Positions 1 to 7,742 of a stretch of DNA of 22,422 nt are shown in pieces. A program made the translations under genes and the position numbers. The stretch is from an uncultured Actinomycetes bacterium (GTDB taxonomy: Bacteria > Actinomycetota > Coriobacteriia > Coriobacteriales > RUG844), in the NCBI GenBank assembly GCA_900313875.1, contig OMSY01000051.1, positions 1 to 22,422 of the forward strand, in the 5' to 3' direction. Position 1 is the first letter of the stretch, and every line of letters starts with the position of its first letter. A model generated the notes under the pieces. It was not told the DNA's origin and searched no databases. It worked only from the letters and a program-made list of their open reading frames with translations.

Positions 1-12
1 CAAGGACGGGAA

Positions 13-426
13 ATGCAGATCGAGAAACTGACGTGCAGCAACTGTGGCTCGAGCCTACTTGACGAGATCGCACCGGGCAGATTCAAGTGCCCCCATTGTC
101 AGACAAGCCACTATATCGACTTCGATCCGAGCACGGGGGAGCTCAAGGACTCTCAGATGAAAGGGGATTCTCAGTCCACCCAGGTGTTCGCGGTTCACGG
201 GAAGATGACGGTTGTGGGAGACGCCAACAGGATCTGGCTCATGGAGAGCTCGGCTGAAGCCCAACATGTCGGCAACCTCGATGTGAACGGAGATTCCAAC
301 GAAATCAGGGTCGTGTTGCTTGATGGCGCCACATACGACCTCGTCGGCGATGCGAACAAGGTCAAACACGCAACCGGCGAGCAGGGTTCGGGGAGCTTGT
401 TCACGAGAGTGCGGAACCTGTTTTGA
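13..426 (+). CDS. Zinc-ribbon protein with GDxN beta-repeats (DUF3060-like)
   Basis: This 137-residue protein has two parts. Residues about 8-30 hold a zinc ribbon built from two CxxC knuckles (CSNC and CPHC). Residues about 60-120 hold three repeats of the form GD(A/S)N(R/E/K)(I/V), at GDANRI, GDSNEI and GDANKV, each inside alternating hydrophobic strands. Such repeats are typical of DUF3060-like small beta-solenoid domains, which are usually found in secreted actinobacterial proteins. This protein has no signal peptide or membrane segment, so a cytosolic location is inferred. The ATG follows an AAGGACGGG ribosome site at positions 2-10. No function can be assigned. The zinc ribbon suggests a role in nucleic-acid binding or as an assembly scaffold. 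The next gene is convergent, so no operon partner is visible downstream, and the upstream context lies outside the window. Confidence 0.8.
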   Translation: MQIEKLTCSNCGSSLLDEIAPGRFKCPHCQTSHYIDFDPSTGELKDSQMKGDSQSTQVFAVHGKMTVVGDANRIWLMESSAEAQHVGNLDVNGDSNEIRVVLLDGATYDLVGDANKVKHATGEQGSGSLFTRVRNLF

Positions 427-852
427 ATCACCCGTGAGGTCCTCGACTGCCCGAACATGACCTTCACCAGGCGAGCATGCGTCTCCCTGCACAAGTCCAT
501 CATGGTCGGTGGATGACCCTTCGACGTTCGTCGATTCCGCCACAACACTGAAACGGAAGCAACAACACATGAGACCAGGGACATCGTGAGCGGGAAGGTC
601 CCGGCAGAGACCCATGATCCCGCGACTGCCATGTTCACCACGCTGGACGGGTAGAGGCGCTCGATGGCACCGAACACCCGCAAACCGGCACCTGATGGCC
701 ATGTTACCGTCGATGCAGGATAGATGGATACGTGTTCATGCAGCATGAATTGACATAGCTGCGCCTGACAAATCACGTCGATGACGTGATGAGATGCGGA
801 AAACCCCGATGCCTGTGCAAAGGAGATACCTTCGGCCCGAGCTCTGTCACGC
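427..852. other. 426-bp gap between convergent genes, no gene seen
   Basis: Long open frames exist on the minus strand here, but their translations show no recognisable domain and they run through the flanking real genes. The only structure I can point to is the perfect inverted repeat at 772-790. This stretch may be a decayed gene, but no recognisable remnant is visible. Confidence 0.5.
772..790 (-). terminator. Perfect 8-bp inverted repeat, possible weak terminator of the DUF362 gene
   Basis: ATCACGTC and GACGTGAT flank a 3-nt spacer. Read on the minus strand, the hairpin lies about 60 nt past the stop of the DUF362 gene and is followed by TTGTC, a very short T-tract. It could instead be a protein-binding palindrome. 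Confidence 0.4.
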
Positions 853-1914
853 CTAGGCGATCTCCACGAGCTCGTAAGCGCGGCCACCGACCCCGAGCGA
901 CTCTGCTGCCTCGAGCACATGGACACCTCCTCGGCTCTCGATGCGCGCGATGAGGTCGGCGCTGTCATCATCGCTTGCGTATATGAGGTCCACGCACGCC
1001 TGGTCCAAGGCGACCGGGTCGGCAGAAGCCAGTATGCCGATATCAGCCATCTTCGGCGGTGCCGGGTTGCTGTCGCAGTCGCAGTCGACCGAAAGGTTGT
1101 TCATCACGTTGATGAAGAGCATGTTCGGTTGAGCCGCGAGCACGGCCTGACACGCATCGGCCATCGATTCCAGGAAATCGGGATCCGCTGCACTCTGCCA
1201 GCTGGTGCTGCTCGCGCCTGCAGAATGGATGAGGAGCTTGCCTTCACGCGACGCCATACCGATGGAGATGTTCTTCAGCGCACCACCGAAGCCTGCCATC
1301 ATGTGCCCCTTGAAGTGCGACAGCACGAGGAAGCCATCGTAATCTGCGAAATGTGCCCCCACCAGGTCCTCGGACAGATGATAGCCGCCCACCACGGGTA
1401 GCTGGATCGAGCCATCCTCATCCATGACCTGGAAGTCGGCAACCTGGGTGAACCCATGGTCGGCGGCAACCCGATAGTGGCCATGGGTACTTGACCGCCC
1501 GCCTCCGTAGGCGGTGTTGCATTCCACGATCGTGCCGTTCACGACGCGGACGAGGTCGCCGATGAGATCGGCCTTCAGATAGTGGTTCCCACCTGGCTCG
1601 CCAGTCGAGAGCTTCACGCCGACCTTGCCGTCTCCGAGTCCCCGTCCGATGGCCGCGAACACAGCTTGCAACGCCACGCTGTCGACGCTGCGTGCGAAGA
1701 AGACCTCCGCCGTCGGACCCGTCGGCCCCTGGATTCCCGTCACGGACGAGGTGGGTTCCGCACCGGTCATGCCATTGTCCGATGGCTGGCCGGAGGCGGA
1801 TGGCTCCTGCGACGACCTGCCGCATGCCGTGAGCCCCGACAAGACGGCAGCCCCTCCCGCGATCGCCCCCAGCGCGACGAACTTCCTCCTGGTCATATGG
1901 GTCTCTCGTTTCAT
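853..1914 (-). CDS. Tat-exported DUF362 domain lipoprotein
   Basis: The 353-residue product starts with a twin-arginine signal (RRKFV at about residues 9-13), a hydrophobic stretch and the lipobox LTAC, so it should be exported folded and lipid-anchored outside the membrane. A low-complexity Ser/Pro/Gly linker follows to about residue 70. The rest matches the DUF362 family: the SHFKGHMMAGFGGALKN segment near the middle, the Cys pair in DCDCDSNPAPP, and the late motif ADPVALDQACVDLIYA. DUF362 proteins are poorly characterised and often occur with redox or iron-sulfur proteins. Tat export fits a folded protein with a bound cofactor, but none is proven. The chosen ATG has GGAAGGGA 6 nt upstream. 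A second in-frame ATG directly before the RR motif (1896) is possible, but its ribosome site is weaker. Confidence 0.85.
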   Translation of the reverse strand: MKRETHMTRRKFVALGAIAGGAAVLSGLTACGRSSQEPSASGQPSDNGMTGAEPTSSVTGIQGPTGPTAEVFFARSVDSVALQAVFAAIGRGLGDGKVGVKLSTGEPGGNHYLKADLIGDLVRVVNGTIVECNTAYGGGRSSTHGHYRVAADHGFTQVADFQVMDEDGSIQLPVVGGYHLSEDLVGAHFADYDGFLVLSHFKGHMMAGFGGALKNISIGMASREGKLLIHSAGASSTSWQSAADPDFLESMADACQAVLAAQPNMLFINVMNNLSVDCDCDSNPAPPKMADIGILASADPVALDQACVDLIYASDDDSADLIARIESRGGVHVLEAAESLGVGGRAYELVEIA

Positions 1915-1952
1915 GGATGGTCCCTTCCAGTCGAAGACTTGCTCCCATATTC

Positions 1953-1982
1953 ATTGTGCGGGCCAGCATGGGGTGTTTCCAA
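1953..1982 (-). promoter_or_regulatory. Candidate promoter of the DUF362 lipoprotein gene
   Basis: On the minus strand a TTGGAA -35 (1982-1977) is followed 18 nt later by CACAAT (1958-1953), about 40 nt before the start codon. Confidence 0.4.
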
Positions 1983-2024
1983 TACTTCTTTCGCACGGAA
2001 GTCCATACCTGACAAGCATGGTTC

Positions 2025-2052
2025 TTGACTCGATATAAGCATTTGCTATCTG
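2025..2052 (+). promoter_or_regulatory. Candidate promoter of the acetyltransferase gene
   Basis: TTGACT (2025-2030), a 16-nt spacer and TATCTG (2047-2052) make a reasonable sigma-70 type promoter. A small hairpin, CCTTC-TTCA-GAAGG at 2068-2081, follows in the leader and covers the first ribosome-binding site. Confidence 0.45.
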
Positions 2053-2088
2053 CTTCGGCATTCCGTACCTTCTTCAGAAGGCGACGAT

Positions 2089-2718
2089 ATGCAACGGATG
2101 ACGGGAGAACGCATGACAAGGAACCATTACGAGGATGGCGGGAAACTGACCCGCGAGCAGATCCGTTTCCTCATCGAGCGCATGGATTCGGGCGAGGAGG
2201 TGGAGGCAGGCTCGGAGGTCCATCGGCTGATGACGGCAGCATCCGAGCGCGCGATGCGCATCACATCGCGCATGAACGCCTCCTTCGATAGCCTTTCCGA
2301 CACACGGGCACAGCTCGAACGGCTCTTCATGCGCCCCGTGCCCAGCGGGGTCGGACTGTTCCCGCCGTTCACGACGGACTGCGGACTCAACACGCACCTG
2401 GGGGAAGGCGTGTTCATCAACGCGGGCTGCCGTTTCCAGGACCAGGGCGGCATATACATAGGTGACCGTGTCCTCATCGGGCACAACTGCGTCATCGCAA
2501 CGCTCAACCACGACATGGACCCTGCCAAGCGCGCGAACCTGCTACCGGCACCCGTGCACATCGGCCCCGATGCATGGCTCGGCTCGAACGTGACCGTTCT
2601 ACCCGGCGTGAACATAGGCGAGGGCGCAGTCGTCGCAGCCGGGGCCGTGGTCACCAAGGACGTGCCTGCACGCACCGTGGTGGGCGGCGTTCCCGCAAAG
2701 GTGATGAAGGAGCTGTGA
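2089..2718 (+). CDS. Hexapeptide-repeat sugar O-acetyltransferase (maltose/galactoside acetyltransferase type)
   Basis: The C-terminal half is a left-handed beta-helix of hexapeptide repeats ([44 protein letters not shown], ending [13 protein letters not shown]). This is the hallmark of acetyl-CoA-dependent Maa/LacA/NodL acetyltransferases. The likely catalytic histidine is in [11 protein letters not shown], matching the conserved His of LacA. The N-terminal 80 residues are helical, as in the Maa cap region. At 209 residues the length is slightly above the usual 185-205. Two starts compete: 2089, with AGAAGG 7 nt upstream but within a small hairpin, and 2113, with GGGAG 5 nt upstream, which gives 201 residues and a length closer to the family. 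The acceptor is probably a sugar or sugar-like hydroxyl and cannot be named from sequence. Confidence 0.88.
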   Translation: MQRMTGERMTRNHYEDGGKLTREQIRFLIERMDSGEEVEAGSEVHRLMTAASERAMRITSRMNASFDSLSDTRAQLERLFMRPVPSGVGLFPPFTTDCGLNTHLGEGVFINAGCRFQDQGGIYIGDRVLIGHNCVIATLNHDMDPAKRANLLPAPVHIGPDAWLGSNVTVLPGVNIGEGAVVAAGAVVTKDVPARTVVGGVPAKVMKEL

Positions 2719-2871
2719 GCAAGCCGAACCACCAGGTGAGACGTTTCAACGGGTAGCGAGCGTCCCTCCCGATGCCCGGAGCCTCTGACCGTGTGCCTTC
2801 GTCCACTTCGCCCCCATACCTCGCTCGCTGATAATCGACAGCCCCTCATAGGTCGACTCCACGCCTGATGC

Positions 2872-2877
2872 TATACT
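2872..2877 (+). promoter_or_regulatory. -10 element of the glutamate-cysteine ligase fusion gene
   Basis: TATACT lies 40 nt before the ATG at 2912, and the predicted transcript begins near 2884. No good -35 is seen; the nearest is GTCGAC at 2852, with a short spacer. The 2719-2871 gap before it shows no gene. Confidence 0.45.
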
Positions 2878-2911
2878 CCCTACATTGCCTATCAGAGGAG
2901 TATGCATTCCC

Positions 2912-5548
2912 ATGCCAGCAGACAGGCCCTCCATCGCACGGAAGAACCTCCAACACATCGTCGACTACCTTGCGAGCGGCCACATGCGCTGCGAGGTCGG
3001 CAGCGTCGGCGTCGAGATCGAGCATCAGGTGGTCCGCCGGGTCACCCATGACCCGGTCCCCTATTCGGATCCGCAGGGCATCGAGGCCATCCTCGAGGAG
3101 CTTGCCCCGCTCTTCGATGAGCGCACCTACAGCGAAGGGCATCTCACCGGCCTCACGCGCGCCGATTCGAACGTCACGATAGAGCCCGCTGGCCAGATCG
3201 AGCTCAGCATCGCCCCGCAGTGCCGTCTTTCTGAGATCATGCGCATCTACCAGGAGTTCCGCGCACGGTTCGACGAGGTGCTCGCCGACATGGACGCGGA
3301 GGCGCTCACCCTCGGCTACCATCCGCACGCGCACGCCCGTGAGCTCGAGCTCATCCCCAAGGACCGTTACCGGCTCATGGACGCGCATTTCGCGCGGACC
3401 GGCCAGCATGGCGTCTGCATGATGCGCGGCAGCGCGAGCACCCAGGTCTCGATCGACTACCGCGATGAGACCGACGCGATCCGCAAGTTCCGCCTCGCGA
3501 CCGCGATCGGCCCCCTCATCTCCTTCATCACCGACAACGCGCCGGTCTTCGAGGACGAGATCGGCACCGGACGCATGGTACGCACCGCCATCTGGAACGA
3601 TGTGGACCCCGAGCGCAGCATGGAAGCACCCGGCCTCTTCGACTTCGCTGATTATTCGTTCGAGACGTACGCCGAGACCATCATGGACAGCGACCCGGTC
3701 CTTGTGATGAATGACGGCAAGGCCGTGTCCTCCAAGGAGCGCACGGCCTCCGAGATATACGCGGACCATGAGCTTTCGACCGCCGAGGTCGAGCACCTGC
3801 TGTCGATGTTCTTCTTCGATGTGCGCCTGAAGCATTATGTCGAGATCCGCATGGCGGACTCGATGCCGATCGAGTATTCCATCGCCTACGCCGCCCTCAT
3901 CAAGGGGCTTTTCTACGATGATGACAACCTTCTCGCACTCGAGCAGGCACTCCCCGAGCTCCATGATGAGGACATCGCCGACGCGAAACTCGCACTCATG
4001 GCCGACGGGTACACCGCGATGGTCTACGGACGTCCCGCCCACCGTTGGCTCGACGACCTCCTCGTCTGGGCGTGGCGCGGCCTGCCCGCCGACGAGCGCT
4101 CCTACCTGACCCCGCTCGCACGCCTCGTCGAGCATCGCACGACGCTCCTCGACGAGGCATTCGACACCGATGACGACGCCGACGACACCATCGGTGCGCT
4201 CACGAGGAACTGGTACCGCACGATGGAGGGCCTCTCCGGTGACGTGGAAGGACACAGGATCGCCTGGGATTCCATGCAGTCCTCGACCGCGCTCTACCAT
4301 GACGAGGTCATCCGCATCGGATATGCGCCCTTCCCGGTGAGCCGCAACATGCAGGACGTGTTCGGCGACATCGCCGAGACCACCCACCGCATCCTCGTCA
4401 AGATCATCGAGGCCTATCGCACGGACCCCGCCTACCGCAGGCTCTTCGACTTCGACCCGGAGCTCGAACGGCTCATCTGCCTGGAGCAGCGTTACCACCA
4501 GCATCTGCCCATCTGCCGTGTCGACATCTTCATGGACACCGAGGGGCCGAGGGATTCCCGTGGCTTCCCTGCTTTCCAGTTCTGCGAGTTCAACACCGAT
4601 GGTTCGTCCGCGATGAACGAGGACCGCGCCACGGCCGCCGCGCTGCTCGCCACCCCGACCGCCGAGGCGCTGTCCGACAGGTACCTGCTGATCCCGCAGA
4701 CGCTCTTCGATCCGTGGGTGCGCTGCTTCATGGGCATCGTGCATGAGGCGATTCCCCAGGTCACGGACCCGCATGTCGCCATCGTCGACTTCACGGCAAG
4801 CGCGACCACCTACGAATTCGAGGAGTTCAGGAAGCGTTTCGAGGCGCACGGGGTGCGATGCACCATCTGCGACATCGCCGACCTGTCCTTCGACGGGACG
4901 ACGCTCCGCGACCAGGACGGCACACGCATCGACGCCGTCTACCGCCGCGCCGTGACGATGGAGGTGATGGAGGAGCGCGAGGGTGCCGCCAAGGCGTTCG
5001 TCGACGCCGTCTCCGCCGGTGCCGTCGTGAGCATCGGCAACTTCGAGACGCACGCCTGCCACACCAAGCTCACGTTCGAGGTCATCCGCCACGAGGCCAC
5101 GCTCGCGTTGCTCGACGAGGACGAGGTCGACTTCGTCCTCTCCCACGTCCCGCCGACCTTCACGCTCACCGAGGACGCATCGCTGCTCGACGACGTGCTC
5201 GACAATCCCCGCGACTGGATCATCAAGCCCAAGGACGGGTATGCCGCCCACGGCGTCATCGCGGGCCGCGACGTCGAGCGCGGGGAGTGGCGGGAGTTCG
5301 TGCTGTCGCATCTCGATGGCACACATGTCGTGCAGACCTACTGCGAGCAGTTCGCCATCCCCAACGAACCCCTCATGGCGCCAGGCGAGGACCAGCCCAC
5401 GCGCCTACCCTACAACCAGCTCATCGGCATGTACGTCTACGATGGCGAGTACACCGGCACGTACGTGCGCGCCGGCCAGGCCGCGATCATCGCCGGCGTG
5501 TACGGCGGGCTCACCGAGGGGTCGCTCCTCGTACGGAGAAGACGCTGA
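2912..5548 (+). CDS. Fusion of type-2 glutamate-cysteine ligase and circularly permuted ATP-grasp ligase
   Basis: The 878-residue protein carries two ATP-dependent ligases. Residues about 20-450 match the GCS2 family (EgtA/YbdK/plant-type GshA): VGVEIEH, EPAGQIELSIAP, a STQVSIDY strand, RTAIWNDVDPERS near 220, and VRLKHYVEIRMADS near 300. GCS2 enzymes join glutamate through its gamma-carboxyl to an amine, usually cysteine. Residues about 490-878 resemble circularly permuted ATP-grasp or glutathionylspermidine-synthase-like ligases: CEFNTDGSSA near 557 for the metal and substrate site, and IIKPKDGYAAHGVIAG near 770 for the ATP lysine and glycine loop. The second domain could add a further amino acid or amine to the gamma-glutamyl product. 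It is unlike GshF, which pairs a type-1 ligase with a D-Ala-D-Ala-ligase-like ATP-grasp. GAGGAG at 2895-2900 sits 11 nt before the ATG; an in-frame TTG at 2885 is less likely. Domain calls are firm, the product is inferred. Confidence 0.85.
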   Translation: MPADRPSIARKNLQHIVDYLASGHMRCEVGSVGVEIEHQVVRRVTHDPVPYSDPQGIEAILEELAPLFDERTYSEGHLTGLTRADSNVTIEPAGQIELSIAPQCRLSEIMRIYQEFRARFDEVLADMDAEALTLGYHPHAHARELELIPKDRYRLMDAHFARTGQHGVCMMRGSASTQVSIDYRDETDAIRKFRLATAIGPLISFITDNAPVFEDEIGTGRMVRTAIWNDVDPERSMEAPGLFDFADYSFETYAETIMDSDPVLVMNDGKAVSSKERTASEIYADHELSTAEVEHLLSMFFFDVRLKHYVEIRMADSMPIEYSIAYAALIKGLFYDDDNLLALEQALPELHDEDIADAKLALMADGYTAMVYGRPAHRWLDDLLVWAWRGLPADERSYLTPLARLVEHRTTLLDEAFDTDDDADDTIGALTRNWYRTMEGLSGDVEGHRIAWDSMQSSTALYHDEVIRIGYAPFPVSRNMQDVFGDIAETTHRILVKIIEAYRTDPAYRRLFDFDPELERLICLEQRYHQHLPICRVDIFMDTEGPRDSRGFPAFQFCEFNTDGSSAMNEDRATAAALLATPTAEALSDRYLLIPQTLFDPWVRCFMGIVHEAIPQVTDPHVAIVDFTASATTYEFEEFRKRFEAHGVRCTICDIADLSFDGTTLRDQDGTRIDAVYRRAVTMEVMEEREGAAKAFVDAVSAGAVVSIGNFETHACHTKLTFEVIRHEATLALLDEDEVDFVLSHVPPTFTLTEDASLLDDVLDNPRDWIIKPKDGYAAHGVIAGRDVERGEWREFVLSHLDGTHVVQTYCEQFAIPNEPLMAPGEDQPTRLPYNQLIGMYVYDGEYTGTYVRAGQAAIIAGVYGGLTEGSLLVRRRR

Positions 5549-5603
5549 CGGACAGGTCCGCCGCTTCCGGCCGCAACCCGTTACAATGTACGCACGAGAA
5601 CCT

Positions 5604-5629
5604 GACACCCATGCATCCGCATGGGTGTC
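5604..5629 (+). promoter_or_regulatory. Strong hairpin in the gltX leader
   Basis: GACACCCATGC and GCATGGGTGTC form a perfect 11-bp stem with an ATCC loop. It lies between a TACAAT -10-like box (5582-5587) and the gltX ribosome site. Only TT follows it, so it is a poor intrinsic terminator for the upstream gene and may act as a leader structure. Confidence 0.55.
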
Positions 5630-5653
5630 TTCACCGCTGTAGAAGGAGTCATC

Positions 5654-7132
5654 GTGAGCACCACCCCACGCGTTCGTTTCGCACCCTCCCCCACCGGACT
5701 GCTGCACATCGGCGGCGCCCGCACGGCACTGTACAACTGGGCCTTCGCACGGCGCCATGGCGGCACGTTCGTCCTCCGCATCGAGGACACCGACCCCACG
5801 CGTTCGACGCAGGAGAACACCGATGCGATCCTGCGCTCGATGCGCTGGCTCGGACTCGACTGGGACGAGGGTCCGGAGGTGGGCGGCGACTGCGGTCCGT
5901 ATTTCCAGACCCAGCGCATGGACCTCTACCTGGAGGCGTTCGAGAAGATGAAGGCGGCCGGAGCCGTCTATCCCTGCTTCTGCTCGGCCGAGCTCATCGC
6001 CGAGAAGCGTGCGAAGGCCGAGGCCGAGCAGGGCGGCTACGGCGGCTACGACCGCACCTGCCGCGACATCCCCGCCGACGAGGCCCAGGCGCGCATCGAT
6101 GCGGGCGAACCCCATTGCTGGCGCCTCAAGGTGCCCCTGGAGCATGGTGACATCGTCGTGAACGACGCCGTGCGCGGTGAGTGCCGTTTCCCCATCGACG
6201 CCATGGACGACATGATCATCCTGCGCACCGATGGCACCCCCACCTACAACTTCGCCGTGGTCTGCGACGACATCGACATGGGCATCACGCATGTCATCCG
6301 TGGCGATGACCACCTCTCCAACACCCCGCGTCAGATCCTCATCTACGAGGCGCTCGGTGCCGAGGTACCCGTGTTCGCGCACCTCTCGATGATCTGGGGA
6401 CCCGACGGCAAGAAGCTCTCCAAGCGCCATGGCGCGACGGGCGTCGAGGAGTACCGCGAGCAGGGCTACCTGCCCGAGGCGCTCGACAACTACCTCGCGC
6501 TGCTCGGCTGGTCGCTCGACGGTGAGACCACCAAGTTCAGCATGGAGACCATGTGCACGCACTTCTCGCTCGAGCACGTTTCCAAGAACCCCGCGATCTT
6601 CGACTTCGAGAAGCTCGACTGGCTCAACGGCGAGTACGTCCGCGAGTTCGATGGCGAGGAGTTCCTCGCGCACATGGCACCCGAGCTCATCGATGCGGGG
6701 CTGTGCACGCAGGAGGACATCGACGCGAGGAGGGACTGGTTCCTCAAGGTCCGCCCGCTCGTGTTCGAGCGCATCAAGCATTTCAACGAGATCCCCGCGA
6801 TGGTGGCCTACCTGTTCTCCGGGGACGCGGTGGAGCTCGATGAGAAGTCCGTCGCCAAGGTGCTCCAGAAGCAGGGTGCGAAGGCTGCCCTCGAGGGTGC
6901 CCGCGAGATGCTTGCCGACGAGGAGCTCGGATGGACCTGTGAGGAGATCGAGACCGCTCTCCGCGAACTGCTCGAGAAGCTCGACGCCAAGCCGCGCAAG
7001 GTCTTCCAGCCCATCCGTGTCGCGGTATGCGGCAACATGGTGTCTCCCCCGCTCTTCGAGTCCATCGAGCTGCTCGACCGGGCCGACGTCCTCGCCCGCA
7101 TCGACGCTGCCCTGGAGCTGGCAACGGAGTAA
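5654..7132 (+). CDS. gltX: Glutamyl-tRNA synthetase
   Basis: GltX activates glutamate with ATP and loads it onto tRNA in the cytosol. The 492-residue product has the class I signatures: APSPTGLLHIGGARTAL with the HIGH-type motif HIGG near residues 14-20, and KKLSKRHG, the KMSKS-type loop, near residue 255. The catalytic core and C-terminal anticodon-binding helical domain are both complete, and the length is normal for bacterial GluRS. The start is GTG at 5654, preceded by AGAAGGAG at 5641-5648; the upstream in-frame ATG at 5621 falls inside the leader hairpin and is rejected. The gene is followed at once by tRNA-Gln and tRNA-Glu. In bacteria without GlnRS, GltX charges both and GatCAB corrects Glu-tRNA-Gln. 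That organisation makes a non-discriminating enzyme likely, but GatCAB is not in this window. Confidence 0.98.
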   Translation: MSTTPRVRFAPSPTGLLHIGGARTALYNWAFARRHGGTFVLRIEDTDPTRSTQENTDAILRSMRWLGLDWDEGPEVGGDCGPYFQTQRMDLYLEAFEKMKAAGAVYPCFCSAELIAEKRAKAEAEQGGYGGYDRTCRDIPADEAQARIDAGEPHCWRLKVPLEHGDIVVNDAVRGECRFPIDAMDDMIILRTDGTPTYNFAVVCDDIDMGITHVIRGDDHLSNTPRQILIYEALGAEVPVFAHLSMIWGPDGKKLSKRHGATGVEEYREQGYLPEALDNYLALLGWSLDGETTKFSMETMCTHFSLEHVSKNPAIFDFEKLDWLNGEYVREFDGEEFLAHMAPELIDAGLCTQEDIDARRDWFLKVRPLVFERIKHFNEIPAMVAYLFSGDAVELDEKSVAKVLQKQGAKAALEGAREMLADEELGWTCEEIETALRELLEKLDAKPRKVFQPIRVAVCGNMVSPPLFESIELLDRADVLARIDAALELATE

Positions 7133-7201
7133 TCCCCGCTGCCCCCGCTGTCCCACCGCTGCCCCCGCCCGCACCAACCCGGTTGCCTGTGCCATTCCCG
7201 G
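7133..7201 (+). other. C-rich, G-poor tract after gltX, possible Rho loading site
   Basis: In about 69 nt I count 38 C and 14 G, with a 13-nt direct repeat CCGCTGCCCCCGC at 7136-7148 and 7156-7168. Such C-over-G bubbles are typical of Rho utilisation sites. No intrinsic terminator follows gltX. Confidence 0.4.
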
Positions 7202-7231
7202 CCCCGCAGGCGAAAACCTTGGGGTTTCTCA

Positions 7232-7260
7232 TTGACGGAATACCGCGTTATCCGTATTAT
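7232..7260 (+). promoter_or_regulatory. Strong sigma-70 type promoter for the tRNA pair
   Basis: TTGACG (7232-7237) and TATTAT (7255-7260) are separated by exactly 17 nt, and the first tRNA begins 41 nt further on. This is the best consensus promoter in the window, as expected for stable RNA. Confidence 0.8.
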
Positions 7261-7301
7261 AGGTACTCGCGTTGCGGGTTTGGACGCATAGCACCACCTG
7301 T

Positions 7302-7375
7302 TGGGCTGTCGTCTAATGGTAGGACAGCAGATTCTGGTTCTGTCAGTGAGGGTTCGACTCCTTCCAGCCCAGCCA
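7302..7375 (+). tRNA. tRNA-Gln (anticodon CUG)
   Basis: The acceptor stem TGGGCTG pairs with CAGCCCA. The D arm is GTC...GAC. The anticodon stem GCAGA/TCTGT encloses the loop TTCTGGT with anticodon CTG at 7334-7336. A 4-nt variable region and the T arm with TTCGACT follow. The discriminator G and an encoded CCA (7373-7375) complete it. Confidence 0.95.
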
Positions 7376-7384
7376 AGGTAGCAT

Positions 7385-7461
7385 GGCCCGTTCGTCTAGC
7401 GGCCTAGGACACCGCCCTCTCAAGGCGGAGATCACCGGTTCGAATCCGGTACGGGCTACCA
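7385..7461 (+). tRNA. tRNA-Glu (anticodon CUC)
   Basis: The acceptor stem GGCCCGT pairs with ACGGGCT, with one G-U. The anticodon stem CCGCC/GGCGG encloses the loop CTCTCAA with anticodon CTC, and the T loop is TTCGAAT. Discriminator A and CCA are encoded (7459-7461). It lies 9 nt after tRNA-Gln, so the two are cotranscribed. Confidence 0.96.
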
Positions 7462-7469
7462 ACAAGCGT

Positions 7470-7504
7470 CAGGTCAGGGTATCCACCCTGACCTGTTTTC
7501 GTTT
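7470..7504 (+). terminator. Intrinsic terminator of the tRNA operon
   Basis: CAGGTCAGGGT and ACCCTGACCTG form a perfect 11-bp stem with an ATCC loop (7470-7495), followed by TTTTCGTTT. Confidence 0.92.
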
Positions 7505-7663
7505 GCCTGATGATGTGGAAGCGACCTGGATGGTCGGGACCGTCGGTCATCCGCCGCGATAGCATGGGACGGTGCCCCTGCTCCAGGAGCTTCCCACAGC
7601 GGGACAGAGGTCGGTCCCCCATCCCCACATCCCGGCCCATGGCCCCCTACGGCCCAAGCATGG

Positions 7664-7669
7664 TATCCT
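7664..7669 (+). promoter_or_regulatory. Possible -10 box of the surface protein gene
   Basis: TATCCT lies in the 10-mer GGTATCCTTG (7662-7671), which recurs just before the nuclease gene at 15557-15566. No clear -35 accompanies either copy. Confidence 0.25.
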
Positions 7670-7742
7670 TGGCATGACAGGTGTCTACCCATACACGCAC
7701 ACCGATGTGGATGCATGACGCCATCCGCGTGAGGAGGGGATG

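Noticed and set aside
195..971. Minus-strand frame of 258 codons across the first intergenic gap
   Set aside because: Overlaps the zinc-ribbon gene and the 3' end of the DUF362 gene and shows no conserved features, so it is not proposed as a gene.
2846..5326. Open frame of 826 codons on the minus strand
   Set aside because: It lies antisense to the ligase fusion, has low-complexity Arg/Glu/Val/Gly-rich content and no recognisable domain. It is a by-product of GC-rich codon use.
5604..5653. T-box leader for gltX
   Set aside because: The leader is too short and shows only one hairpin, without the conserved T-box bulge sequence or a terminator/antiterminator pair.
5405..7195. Open frame of 596 codons on the minus strand
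   Set aside because: Antisense to gltX, which is certain; the translation has no family features.
7404..7640. Minus-strand frame over tRNA-Glu containing SPYRIRTGDLRL
   Set aside because: This peptide is a well-known artefact of translating the reverse strand of tRNA genes, not a protein.
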